From assembly GCF_025215155.1 (NCBI RefSeq), contig NZ_JALHAM010000115.1: DNA of 64,000 nucleotides; one strand, written 5' to 3'. The position numbers and the translations under genes were made by a program. Numbering within the stretch: the stretch's first letter is position 1; every line of letters starts with the position of its first letter. Positions 1 to 8,086 of this stretch are shown here, piece by piece. The notes under the pieces were generated by a model. The model made no database searches, was not told where the DNA came from, and saw only the letters and a program-made list of their open reading frames with translations. Source of the stretch: Dryocola clanedunensis (lineage in GTDB: Bacteria; Pseudomonadota; Gammaproteobacteria; Enterobacterales; Enterobacteriaceae).

Positions 1-604
1 CCGTGAAAATATGATGCTGCTGGCGCTGATGTCGTCAGAAAACCGTGCGGCGGCAAGCCTCGCGCATCATTATCCTGGCGGCTATGACGCGTTTATCCGT
101 GCGATGAATGCGAAAGCGAAATCTCTGGGCATGACGCATACCCGCTATGTGGAGCCAACGGGCCTGTCTATCGATAACGTGTCCACGGCGCGGGATCTCA
201 GCAAAATGCTGATGGCAACCAAACAGTATCCGCTGCTGGGACAGCTCAGCACCACAAAAGAAGATATGGCGACCTTCAGCAACCCGCCGTACACGCTGCC
301 GTTCCGTAATACCAACCATCTGGTGTATCGCAAAAACTGGAACATTCAGCTGACGAAAACGGGCTTTACCAACAACGCCGGTCATTGCCTGGTGATGCGC
401 ACGATGATTAACAACCGTCCGGTGTCGCTGGTGGTGCTGGATGCGTTCGGGAAATATACCCATTTTGCGGATGCCAATCGCCTGCGCAACTGGATGGAAA
501 CGGGCAAGATAACCCCGGTACCTTCTTCCGCGCTGGCCTACAAAAAGCAGAAAGCAGCGCAGATGGCGAGTAATTCAGTGATGGATGATTCGCAGGCAGA
601 CTAA
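1..604 (+). CDS. pbpG: D-alanyl-D-alanine endopeptidase PBP7, 3' part (cut by window start)
   Basis: The reading frame is open from base 2, so only about the C-terminal 200 residues are visible; full PBP7 is about 310 residues. The protein is a low-molecular-mass penicillin-binding protein that cuts D-Ala-meso-DAP cross-bridges in periplasmic murein. The SxN motif (SSEN) lies near the start of the visible part, and the KTG motif sits in the stretch LTKTGFTNNAG about 120 residues in. Both belong to the S11 peptidase active site; the SxxK serine lies upstream of the window. The gene converges on a GNAT gene across a BIME. In E. coli, as I recall, the neighbour is yohC, so the flank differs. Sequence agreement with E. 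coli PbpG is close. Confidence 0.95.
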   Translation, partial: RENMMLLALMSSENRAAASLAHHYPGGYDAFIRAMNAKAKSLGMTHTRYVEPTGLSIDNVSTARDLSKMLMATKQYPLLGQLSTTKEDMATFSNPPYTLPFRNTNHLVYRKNWNIQLTKTGFTNNAGHCLVMRTMINNRPVSLVVLDAFGKYTHFADANRLRNWMETGKITPVPSSALAYKKQKAAQMASNSVMDDSQAD

Positions 605-609
605 GTTTT

Positions 610-739
610 GATGGCTGACGCTTTGCTTTTCCACCCTACAACATGGCAGTTAGCGTAGGTCGGGTAAGCGAAGCGTCATCCGACAATTCCGCATAGCATC
701 GCCGTTCTGGTAGGTCGGATAAGCGAAGCGTCATCCGAC
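610..739. repeat. BIME: three REP units between pbpG and the GNAT gene
   Basis: Two direct REP units (655-684 and 710-739) share the pattern taggtcggrtaagcgaagcg followed by tcatccgac. An oppositely oriented arm at 610-640 ends in ccaccctac. The same family recurs at 6780, 10772, 35201 and 51460. It lies between convergent genes, the usual place for REP clusters, where they can stabilise 3' ends or end transcription. Confidence 0.85.
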
Positions 740-763
740 ATCTGGTTGAAGATATTCAATGAT

Positions 764-1315
764 TCAGGGCGCAGTCCTGTCCCCGTCGTTCAGCGGTCGC
801 TGCATGATCAGCGTGTCGCGCCAGTCACCCAGCTTAAAACCTACGCTTCTCAGATTTCCCACCGTCTCAAAACCAAACTGCTTGTGCAGCCGGCACGAGC
901 CGGTGTTGTTCTCACCGTCGCCGATCACCGCAATCATCTGCCGCCATGGGCCTTGCTCGCAGCAGTCGATTAACGCGCCCAGCAGCTCGCTGCCGATACC
1001 TTGACCCGCCATGCTGGCGTCGATATAAACGGAATCCTCAATGGTAAAACGGTAGGCCGGGCGAGGGCGGTAAACGGTGGCGTAGCAGTAGCCCACGACA
1101 ATGCCGCCGTAGCGGGCAACAAGCCACGGCAGGCCCTGCTCGTTCACGAGATGTAAACGTTCTGCCATCTGCTGAAGGGTGGGCGGCGTTTCTTCAAAGG
1201 AACCACGGCCGTACAGCACATGCCACTCGTAAATGGCCGTGATAGCCGGAATATCGTCGAGAGTCGCCTCACTGATGATAAGCCTGGCGGAAGAGAACGT
1301 TTCAACCACGGACAT
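764..1315 (-). CDS. GNAT-family N-acetyltransferase (phosphinothricin acetyltransferase-like)
   Basis: The 183-residue protein has the full GNAT fold pattern. It carries an N-terminal ISEATLDDIPAITAIYEWHV strand-helix and the acetyl-CoA pyrophosphate-binding loop MAGQGIGSELLGALI at about residues 100-115. A C-terminal HKQFGFETVG motif at about 145-154 follows. The layout resembles the MnaT/YncA and PAT/Bar subfamily, which acetylates small amines such as methionine derivatives or phosphinothricin; the real substrate is unknown. An AGAGG Shine-Dalgarno precedes the ATG by six bases. It lies 118 bp downstream of dld on the same strand, but the two need not be co-transcribed. It is not part of this neighbourhood in E. 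coli K-12 as I recall it. Confidence 0.85.
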   Translation of the reverse strand: MSVVETFSSARLIISEATLDDIPAITAIYEWHVLYGRGSFEETPPTLQQMAERLHLVNEQGLPWLVARYGGIVVGYCYATVYRPRPAYRFTIEDSVYIDASMAGQGIGSELLGALIDCCEQGPWRQMIAVIGDGENNTGSCRLHKQFGFETVGNLRSVGFKLGDWRDTLIMQRPLNDGDRTAP

Positions 1316-1433
1316 AGTCGCACCTCTGCGCTGGTAAGAGGGTGGACGCTATATCCTCCACCCTGGCTACCCGCTAATCTAGTACGAAAAATAGCCGAAA
1401 AACAGTCCCTGTATTGGGAGTTGACAGCGTAGC

Positions 1434-3179
1434 TTAGTGAGGCTCATGCGGATGTGTATGGCTGCAAGCGCTTTCGTCCCACCATTTGTGCTTTGTTGTT
1501 TTGCCAATGCCTGGATTCATGCTGTTTGTCGGGTCATTTGCCTTATAAAATTGTTTTAATGTCTCTGGCGCTTCATACAAATGGCCTACGTTATGCTCTG
1601 CGGGATACTGCGCGCCGCGAAGGCGCAGCAATTCAAGCATCTGCTCCTTCAGCGCGTGCGCGTCAACGCCTTTCTTGACGATATAGTCCTGATGGAAAAC
1701 GTGGCACATAAAGTGGCCGTAATAGAGGCTATGGCTTATCTGGCTGCTGATTTCCGGCGGCAGCTGCTCGAACCACTCCTGATCGTTACGGCGCAGGGCG
1801 ATGTCCAGCGCAAGAATATCCTCGACTTCCTCACTGTGAATAGCCTGGTAACGAATGGCCGCGCCCGCGGCGGCAAAGCGGTGCAGGAAGGCTTTCGCCC
1901 CTTCTTCAGGCGTACAGGCAAAGAATGCGCCTTCCGCCTGCTGGAAATAGTTCTCCAGCCAGGCGCGGGCTTCCTCTATTCCTTCACCGGACATTTTCAG
2001 CAGCAGGTGATGCTCGTACTTATCGCGCCACTCTTTCATGCGCGCAGGCAGATGGCGGGGGAAGAGGGCGTTAATGCGCTGTAACGCACGGTCTGTGAAG
2101 TGAGGTTTGATGAACGGCACTTTTTCAAGTAAAGCATCCGTGCGGCCCTTCAGCGTGAAGAAGAACGGCATTTTGTCGGTGCCGAGTTTATCGATCATCA
2201 TGAAAGTGTCTTTGCCATACACCTCGGCAATATCGTAAATATCCCGGTGCATGTATTCGCCCGCCACCGGCAGAGAGTTGAAGTTCGCAAGAATATGACG
2301 ACGGATCTCCGTCAGCACTTCGGGTTTGTTGGTGCCGATGTAAAACACCTGGTTTTGCTTTTCGGCAACAAAGGTGTCGAGACGCACAGCGAACACCACC
2401 AGCTTCCCGGCACAGCCGGACGCTTCGAACAGGCGGTTCGGATCGGCGTTGAAGCGGGAAGGCGTGTCGGCATCCACATCACGGACCCGCTCGGCATAGT
2501 CATGATCCGAAGCCTGGCGCTCATCATGCCGTATCTCTTCGGGTTTAATGCGCTCATCATCAAGCTTGCCCAGGATTTGCTCAGGCGTCGTGCCAAGATC
2601 GATACCCAGATGGTTCACCAGCGTCAGTTTGCCCTCTTCATCGATGCGGGCATAGAGCGCCATTTCGGTATAGGCCGGGCCGCGCTGCACCAGCGAACCG
2701 CCGGAGCTATTGCAGATGCCGCCGATGACCGAGGCACCAATACAGGAGGAGCCAATGACGGAGTGCGGCTCGCGGCCCAGCGGCTTAAGCGCTTTCTCTA
2801 GCTGATACAGCGTGCTGCCCGGGAAGGCCAGTACCTGCTTGCCTTCGTCCAGCAGCTGCAGCTTATCGAGACGCAGGGTGCTGATAATGACAATTTCACG
2901 GTCGTAATCATTGCCGTTTGGCGTGGAGCCTTCGGTCAGACCGGTATTCGCCGCCTGCATGAGAATAATTTTATCGTTGCTTACGCAAAGGCTTAATACA
3001 CGCCATAACTCAAGCAGTGAACCTGGAAAAACAACCGCCAGCGCCTCGCCCTGACCAGAACGGAATCCTTTACGATAACGGGCCGTTTTAGCCGCGTCGG
3101 TCAATACCTGTGTGCTGCCCACCAGTCGATTCAATTCATTTATAAAATTTTGCTTAGTCGAATTTGCAGATGCGGACAT
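1434..3179 (-). CDS. dld: Quinone-dependent D-lactate dehydrogenase
   Basis: This 581-residue FAD enzyme is a peripheral inner-membrane protein that oxidises D-lactate to pyruvate and passes electrons to quinone. The N-terminal PCMH-type FAD domain is visible, with NTGLTEGSTPNG near residue 80 and GASVIGGICNSSGGSLVQRG near residue 150. The membrane-binding and cap regions follow as in E. coli Dld, which is about 571 residues. A strong SD (AAGGAGTGG) precedes the ATG. It is divergent from bglX. The C-terminal tail differs: after GIGKTTKHKWW it ends in a histidine-rich stretch (CSHTHPHEPH) that I do not recall from E. coli Dld. Confidence 0.96.
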   Translation of the reverse strand: MSASANSTKQNFINELNRLVGSTQVLTDAAKTARYRKGFRSGQGEALAVVFPGSLLELWRVLSLCVSNDKIILMQAANTGLTEGSTPNGNDYDREIVIISTLRLDKLQLLDEGKQVLAFPGSTLYQLEKALKPLGREPHSVIGSSCIGASVIGGICNSSGGSLVQRGPAYTEMALYARIDEEGKLTLVNHLGIDLGTTPEQILGKLDDERIKPEEIRHDERQASDHDYAERVRDVDADTPSRFNADPNRLFEASGCAGKLVVFAVRLDTFVAEKQNQVFYIGTNKPEVLTEIRRHILANFNSLPVAGEYMHRDIYDIAEVYGKDTFMMIDKLGTDKMPFFFTLKGRTDALLEKVPFIKPHFTDRALQRINALFPRHLPARMKEWRDKYEHHLLLKMSGEGIEEARAWLENYFQQAEGAFFACTPEEGAKAFLHRFAAAGAAIRYQAIHSEEVEDILALDIALRRNDQEWFEQLPPEISSQISHSLYYGHFMCHVFHQDYIVKKGVDAHALKEQMLELLRLRGAQYPAEHNVGHLYEAPETLKQFYKANDPTNSMNPGIGKTTKHKWWDESACSHTHPHEPH

Positions 3180-3240
3180 GGTCCCACTCCTTGTAATGGC
3201 ATAGATTTATTGCCAGCAAGCATAGCTTGCCTCATATGGT

Positions 3241-3286
3241 GCATGACACCGAAATGTCCTAAATATCAGCATATAACACCGAAACG
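3241..3286. promoter_or_regulatory. Direct repeat in the dld/bglX divergent promoter region
   Basis: The motif acaccgaaa occurs at 3246-3254 and again at 3276-3284. The larger contexts gcatgacaccgaaatg and gcatataacaccgaaacg match, and the copies are 30 bp (about three helical turns) apart on one DNA face. The regulator is unknown. It lies in the 200-bp region that must hold both divergent promoters. Confidence 0.3.
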
Positions 3287-3378
3287 ACTCTTCTTACCCT
3301 TGTGACGATGTGGCACACTGCTGGCTTATTCATAATGTGCTGCCCGGTGAGGGCGGCCTGAGCAAGAGAGTAAATCCC

Positions 3379-5676
3379 ATGAAATGGCTCTGTTCCGTAG
3401 GTATCGCGGTTAGCCTTGCGCTACAGCCCGCGTTGGCCGAAGAGATGTTCGGCCCTCATCCCCTGACGCCGGAAGCGCGCGATGCGTTCGTCACCGATCT
3501 CCTGTCTAAAATGACCAACGACGAGAAAATTGGCCAGCTGCGTCTGATAAGCGTAGGGCCGGATAACCCTAAAGAAGCCATTCGTGAAATGATCAAAGAC
3601 GGTCAGGTGGGGGCGATTTTTAACACCGTTACCCGCCACGACATTCGCATCATGCAGGATCAGGTGATGTCCCTGAGCCGCCTGAAAATTCCTCTGTTCT
3701 TCGCCTATGACGTGCTTCACGGTCAGCGTACCGTTTTCCCCATCAGCCTGGGGCTGGCCTCGTCCTTTAACCTGGATGCGGTGAAAACCGTCGGGCGCAT
3801 CTCGGCCTATGAAGCGGCAGACGACGGCCTGAACATGACCTGGGCACCGATGGTCGATGTCTCCCGCGATCCGCGCTGGGGCCGTGTCTCGGAAGGTTTC
3901 GGGGAAGATACCTATCTGACCTCCATTATGGGCCGCACGATGGTGGAAGCGATGCAGGGCAAAAGCCCGGCAGACCGCTACTCCGTGATGACCAGCGTTA
4001 AGCACTTCGCGGCCTACGGTGCCGTGGAGGGCGGTAAAGAGTACAACACCGTCGACATGAGCCCGCAGCGCCTGTTCAATGACTATATGCCGCCGTACAA
4101 AGCCGCGTTAGACGCGGGCAGCGGTGGCGTGATGGTGGCGCTGAACTCCATCAACGGCACGCCGGCCACCTCCAATAGCTGGCTGCTGAAAGACCTGCTG
4201 CGCGACGAGTGGAAGTTCAAAGGCATTACCATTTCCGATCACGGCGCGATTAAAGAGCTGATTAAGCACGGCGTGGCGAGCGACCCGAAAGACGCGGTGC
4301 GCGTGGCGCTCAACTCTGGCATTAACATGAGCATGAGCGACGAGTACTACAGTAAGTATCTGCCGGAGCTGGTGAAGAGCGGGGCCGTCCCTCAGAAAGA
4401 GCTGGACGATGCCGCCCGCCACGTGCTGAACGTGAAATACGATATGGGCCTGTTTAACGACCCGTACAGCCACCTTGGGCCGAAAGAGTCTGACCCGGCA
4501 GACACCAACGCCGAAAGCCGCCTGCACCGCAAAGAAGCACGCGAAGTGGCTCGTGAAAGTCTGGTGCTGCTGAAAAACCGTCTGCAAACGCTGCCGCTGA
4601 AAAAATCCGGTACCATTGCCGTGGTTGGCCCGCTGGCCGACAGCAAGCGTGACATGATGGGCAGCTGGTCTGCGGCGGGCGTGGCGGATCAAACAGTTAC
4701 CGTATTGCAGGGCATTCAGAGCGCCGTGGGCGACAAAGCAAAAATTGTTCACGTGCAGGGCGCGAACGTCACCGATGACAAAGGCATTGTCGCCTTCCTG
4801 AACGAGTACGAGAAAGCCGTGAAGGTTGACCCGCGTACGCCGAAAGAGATGATCGACGAAGCCGTTAACGCGGCGAAAAGCGCTGACGTTGTGGTTGCCG
4901 TGGTGGGTGAAGCGCAGGGTATGGCGCACGAAGCCTCAAGCCGTACCGATCTTGTGCTGCCGCAAAGCCAGCGCGATTTGATTGCCGCCCTGAAAGCAAC
5001 CGGCAAGCCGCTGGTGCTGGTGGTGATGAACGGCCGTCCGCTCGCGCTGGTGAAAGAAGACCAGCAGGCTGATGCGATGCTGGAAGCATGGTACAGCGGC
5101 ACCGAAGGCGGCAACGCCATCGCCGATGTGCTTTTTGGCGACGATAACCCGTCGGGCAAACTGCCAATGTCCTTCCCTCGTTCGGTGGGTCAGGTCCCGA
5201 CCTACTACAGCCACCTGAACACCGGCCGTCCGTACAACCCGGAAAAACCGAACAAGTACACTTCCCGCTACTTCGACGAAGCAAATGGCCCGCTTTATCC
5301 GTTTGGTTACGGCCTGAGCTACACCACGTTCAGCGTGTCTGACGTGAAAATGTCCGCGCCAACCATGACCCGCGACGGGAAAGTGGAGGCGAGTGTGACG
5401 GTCAAAAATACCGGTGACCGCGAGGGCGCAACGGTAGTGCAGATGTACCTGCAGGACGTTACCGCAACCATGAGCCGTCCGGTCAAAGAGTTAAAGGGCT
5501 TTAAGAAAGTCACTCTCAAGCCGGGAGAAACCCAGACCGTCAGCTTCCCGATTGATATCGAAGCGCTGAAGTTCTGGAACGCGCAGATGAAGTACGATGC
5601 CGAGCCTGGCAAGTTTAACGTCTTCGTTGGGCTGGACTCCGCTCGCGTGAAGCAGGGCGAGTTTGAACTGAAGTAA
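3379..5676 (+). CDS. bglX: Periplasmic beta-D-glucoside glucohydrolase (GH3)
   Basis: This 765-residue secreted glycoside hydrolase family 3 enzyme removes beta-linked glucose from glucosides in the periplasm. The ATG at 3379 is chosen because it gives the signal peptide MKWLCSVGIAVSLALQPALA with cleavage before EEMFG, matching E. coli BglX in start and length; the frame stays open upstream. The catalytic nucleophile is Asp287 in GITISDHGAIKEL. The GH3 C-terminal domain and the fibronectin-III-like domain (DREGATVVQMYLQDV, then PVKELKGFKKV) follow. It is transcribed divergently from dld and followed by a clear hairpin and then osmF. Confidence 0.97.
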   Translation: MKWLCSVGIAVSLALQPALAEEMFGPHPLTPEARDAFVTDLLSKMTNDEKIGQLRLISVGPDNPKEAIREMIKDGQVGAIFNTVTRHDIRIMQDQVMSLSRLKIPLFFAYDVLHGQRTVFPISLGLASSFNLDAVKTVGRISAYEAADDGLNMTWAPMVDVSRDPRWGRVSEGFGEDTYLTSIMGRTMVEAMQGKSPADRYSVMTSVKHFAAYGAVEGGKEYNTVDMSPQRLFNDYMPPYKAALDAGSGGVMVALNSINGTPATSNSWLLKDLLRDEWKFKGITISDHGAIKELIKHGVASDPKDAVRVALNSGINMSMSDEYYSKYLPELVKSGAVPQKELDDAARHVLNVKYDMGLFNDPYSHLGPKESDPADTNAESRLHRKEAREVARESLVLLKNRLQTLPLKKSGTIAVVGPLADSKRDMMGSWSAAGVADQTVTVLQGIQSAVGDKAKIVHVQGANVTDDKGIVAFLNEYEKAVKVDPRTPKEMIDEAVNAAKSADVVVAVVGEAQGMAHEASSRTDLVLPQSQRDLIAALKATGKPLVLVVMNGRPLALVKEDQQADAMLEAWYSGTEGGNAIADVLFGDDNPSGKLPMSFPRSVGQVPTYYSHLNTGRPYNPEKPNKYTSRYFDEANGPLYPFGYGLSYTTFSVSDVKMSAPTMTRDGKVEASVTVKNTGDREGATVVQMYLQDVTATMSRPVKELKGFKKVTLKPGETQTVSFPIDIEALKFWNAQMKYDAEPGKFNVFVGLDSARVKQGEFELK

Positions 5677-5687
5677 GCGCTGACCTC

Positions 5688-5718
5688 TTTTCCCCTCTTC
5701 GTGCCGGAGAGGGGAAAA
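5688..5718. terminator. Hairpin after bglX
   Basis: A perfect 11-bp stem (ttttcccctct / agaggggaaaa) encloses a 9-nt loop, 11 bases after the bglX stop. The T/A ends of the stem supply a short U run, so it probably acts as the bglX terminator. Confidence 0.7.
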
Positions 5719-5794
5719 CGACAAGCAAAGTCTGAAAAATTCCTCTCTATAACTTATTCCCCTTTATGCTTTCCCCGGCAGGTGCATTCTCGGC

Positions 5795-5800
5795 TATTCT
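5795..5800 (+). promoter_or_regulatory. Candidate sigma-S-type -10 of osmF
   Basis: TATTCT in the context GGCTATTCTTG resembles the extended sigma-S -10 (KCTATACTTA). There is no good -35 hexamer 17 bp upstream. It would give a 5' leader of about 45 nt for osmF, a known RpoS-dependent gene in E. coli. This is pattern reading only. Confidence 0.35.
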
Positions 5801-5849
5801 TGTTGTGACTCCCTGATTTTCAAGTAAAGAACAACAACGAGGAATCACC

Positions 5850-6761
5850 ATGAATTTAAAAACGCGTTTTGGCGTGGCGGGATTACTGATGCTGGCTGCG
5901 GGTGCTCAGGCGGCCGAGCCGGTGAAAGTTGGCTCGAAAATTGATACCGAAGGCTCGCTGCTGGGCAACATTATTTTGCAGGTGCTGGAAAGCCACGGCG
6001 TGAAAACCGTTAACAAAATCCAGCTTGGCACCACGCCGGTGGTGCGCGGGGCGATTACCTCGGGCGAGCTGGATATCTACCCTGAATACACGGGCAACGG
6101 GGCATTTTTCTTTAAAGATGATAACGACCCGGTATGGAAAAACGCTCAGAAAGGCTATGACAAAGTGAAGCAGCTCGACGCTGAGAAAAATCACCTGGTC
6201 TGGCTGACGCCTGCCCCTGCTAATAACACCTGGACTATCGCCGTACGCAAAGATTTAGCCGAAAAAAATAAGCTGACCTCGATGGACGATCTCAGCGCCT
6301 GGCTGAAAAAAGGGGGCGAGTTCAAGCTTGCGGCTTCTGCTGAATTCATCGAGCGCCCGGACGCACTTCCCGCGTTTGAAAAGGCATATGGATTTAATCT
6401 CGACCAGAAACAGCTGCTGTCGCTGGCCGGTGGCGACACCGCCGTGACCATCAAGGCTGCCGCTCAGAAAACCTCCGGAGTGAACGCAGCAATGGCCTAC
6501 GGCACCGACGGTCCGGTGGCGGCGCTTGGCCTGCAAACGTTAACCGATCCGAAAGGCGTGCAGCCGATTTACGCGCCTGCGCCGGTGGTGCGTGAAGCGG
6601 TGCTGAAAGCCTATCCGCAGCTTGACGAGTGGCTGAAGCCTGTCTTCGCCTCGCTCGATGAGAAAACCCTGCAGCAGCTGAACGCCAGCATTGCCGTAGA
6701 AGGGCTGGACGCGAAAAAAGTGGCGGCGGACTACCTGAAGAAAAAAGGTTTTGTGAAGTAA
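5850..6761 (+). CDS. osmF: Periplasmic substrate-binding protein of the YehZYXW importer
   Basis: OsmF (YehZ), 303 residues here, is the OpuAC-type binding protein of an ABC importer related to glycine-betaine/choline systems. In E. coli it is RpoS- and osmotically induced, with poor affinity for classical osmoprotectants. The signal peptide MNLKTRFGVAGLLMLAAGAQ is followed by cleavage before AEPVKVGSK. Family blocks include DIYPEYTGNGAFFF, TPAPANNTWTIAV and GVNAAMAYGTDGPVAAL. AACGAGGAAT gives the SD. It is the first gene of the osmF-yehY-yehX-yehW operon; a BIME separates it from yehY, which fits higher expression of the binding protein than of the membrane parts. Confidence 0.96.
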   Translation: MNLKTRFGVAGLLMLAAGAQAAEPVKVGSKIDTEGSLLGNIILQVLESHGVKTVNKIQLGTTPVVRGAITSGELDIYPEYTGNGAFFFKDDNDPVWKNAQKGYDKVKQLDAEKNHLVWLTPAPANNTWTIAVRKDLAEKNKLTSMDDLSAWLKKGGEFKLAASAEFIERPDALPAFEKAYGFNLDQKQLLSLAGGDTAVTIKAAAQKTSGVNAAMAYGTDGPVAALGLQTLTDPKGVQPIYAPAPVVREAVLKAYPQLDEWLKPVFASLDEKTLQQLNASIAVEGLDAKKVAADYLKKKGFVK

Positions 6762-6779
6762 TCCGTTGGCGAAATAGTG

Positions 6780-6908
6780 GTGGATGGCGCTTGCGCTTAT
6801 CCACCCTACAACAACTCTTCAGGTCAGTGTCGCCACCCAATACGTAGGTCGGATAAGCGCAGCGTCATCCGACAAAACCCCGGTCGGATAAGCATGGCCT
6901 CGTCCGAC
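6780..6908. repeat. BIME between osmF and yehY
   Basis: It contains an inverted REP arm (6781-6810, tggatggcgcttgcgcttat then ccaccctac), a full REP (6844-6873) and a partial REP (6882-6907). Its place inside an operon, after the binding-protein gene, is where such repeats usually protect the upstream mRNA from 3' exonucleases. Confidence 0.85.
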
Positions 6909-6928
6909 AAAACTAACAGGATGTCAGT

Positions 6929-8086
6929 TTGCCGAAAATCCATAATCGCGTCCTGCTGCTGCTGGTGATTTTGCTGGCGGCGGCGGGCGCTGCTTTACCT
7001 TTTATCAATTATGCGGCCAACCGCCTGGTTTCAGGTGAGCCCATGGCCCTGCGCCAGCTTCCGGGCCACGCGTTAATACTGCTGCTTACCCCCACGCTGA
7101 TTCTTGCTCTCCTGACTTTTCTCCCTACTCGCAAACGCTCCCTCTCGCTGACGCTGCTGGTTGGCGAGGCGATGTTTATTGGGGTTCTGGTGCTGATGGG
7201 GAAAACCGCGACGAATTTTGCCGAGCAGGGGAGCAGTCTGGCGCGAACCTCACCGGGCAGCGGGCTTTGGCTGTCGCTGGCGCTGTGCCTGCTGCTTTGT
7301 GCGGATGCTATTAACCGTCTCACGCCGAAAGCGCTCTGGCGGCTGCTGTTGAATCTGCAAATCTGGATTGTGCCAGTGGCCCTGTTGCTCAGCGGCTTTT
7401 TTGCTGACCTCTCGCTGCTGAAAGAGTATGCCAACCGGCAGGATGTGTTTGATGATGCGCTGAGCCGCCACCTGGCCCTGCTTGTTGGTACGCTGGTCCC
7501 GGCGCTGCTGATTGGCGTGCCGCTCGGCGTGCTCTGCTATCAGCGTCCAAAGTGGCAGTCATCGGTATTCTCTGTGCTTAACGTGATTCAGACGGTGCCG
7601 TCGGTGGCGCTTTTTGGCTTGCTGATAGCGCCGCTGGCCGGGCTGGCGAAAAGTTTTCCCTGGCTGAAAGACATTGGCGTCAGCGGCATTGGCGTCACGC
7701 CCGCACTGATTGCCCTGGTGCTTTACGCGCTGTTGCCGCTGGTGCGCGGCGTGGTGGCCGGGTTGCAACAGGTGCCGCGAAATGTCGTTGAAAGTGCCGA
7801 AGGTATGGGCATGTCGCGGCGGCAAATTTTCTGGCGTGCCGAAGTGCCGCTTGCCATGCCCGTCCTGCTGCGCAGCCTGCGCGTTGTCTGCGTGCAGACC
7901 ATCGGCATGGCAGTGATAGCCGCACTCATTGGCGCGGGCGGATTCGGCGCCATTATCTTCCAGGGGCTGCTCAGCAGCGCGCTGGATCTGGTGCTGCTCG
8001 GTGTGATCCCGGTCATTGCCCTTGCCGTCCTGCTGGACGCGCTGTTTAAACTTGTTATTTCATTGCTGGAGGCAAAACAGCCATGA
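6929..8086 (+). CDS. yehY: ABC importer permease YehY
   Basis: YehY (385 residues, the same length as in E. coli) is an inner-membrane permease of the osmF system. About four N-terminal hydrophobic segments precede the conserved BPD_transp_1 permease domain. The EAA-type loop reads VVESAEGMGMSRRQIFWRAEVPLAMPV at about residues 285-310. The start is a TTG at 6929, six to seven bases after AGGA; no in-frame ATG gives the expected N-terminus. It overlaps yehX by 4 bp (ATGA), so translation is probably coupled. Confidence 0.93.
   Translation: MPKIHNRVLLLLVILLAAAGAALPFINYAANRLVSGEPMALRQLPGHALILLLTPTLILALLTFLPTRKRSLSLTLLVGEAMFIGVLVLMGKTATNFAEQGSSLARTSPGSGLWLSLALCLLLCADAINRLTPKALWRLLLNLQIWIVPVALLLSGFFADLSLLKEYANRQDVFDDALSRHLALLVGTLVPALLIGVPLGVLCYQRPKWQSSVFSVLNVIQTVPSVALFGLLIAPLAGLAKSFPWLKDIGVSGIGVTPALIALVLYALLPLVRGVVAGLQQVPRNVVESAEGMGMSRRQIFWRAEVPLAMPVLLRSLRVVCVQTIGMAVIAALIGAGGFGAIIFQGLLSSALDLVLLGVIPVIALAVLLDALFKLVISLLEAKQP

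Noticed and set aside
3301..3317. CRP-like sequence tgtgacgatgtggcaca upstream of bglX
   Set aside because: The spacing between half-sites is seven instead of six bases and the right half is poor, so it is not reported as a CRP site.
4108..4929. 273-codon minus-strand frame opposite bglX
   Set aside because: It is histidine/valine-rich shadow translation of a GH3 gene, with no supporting features.
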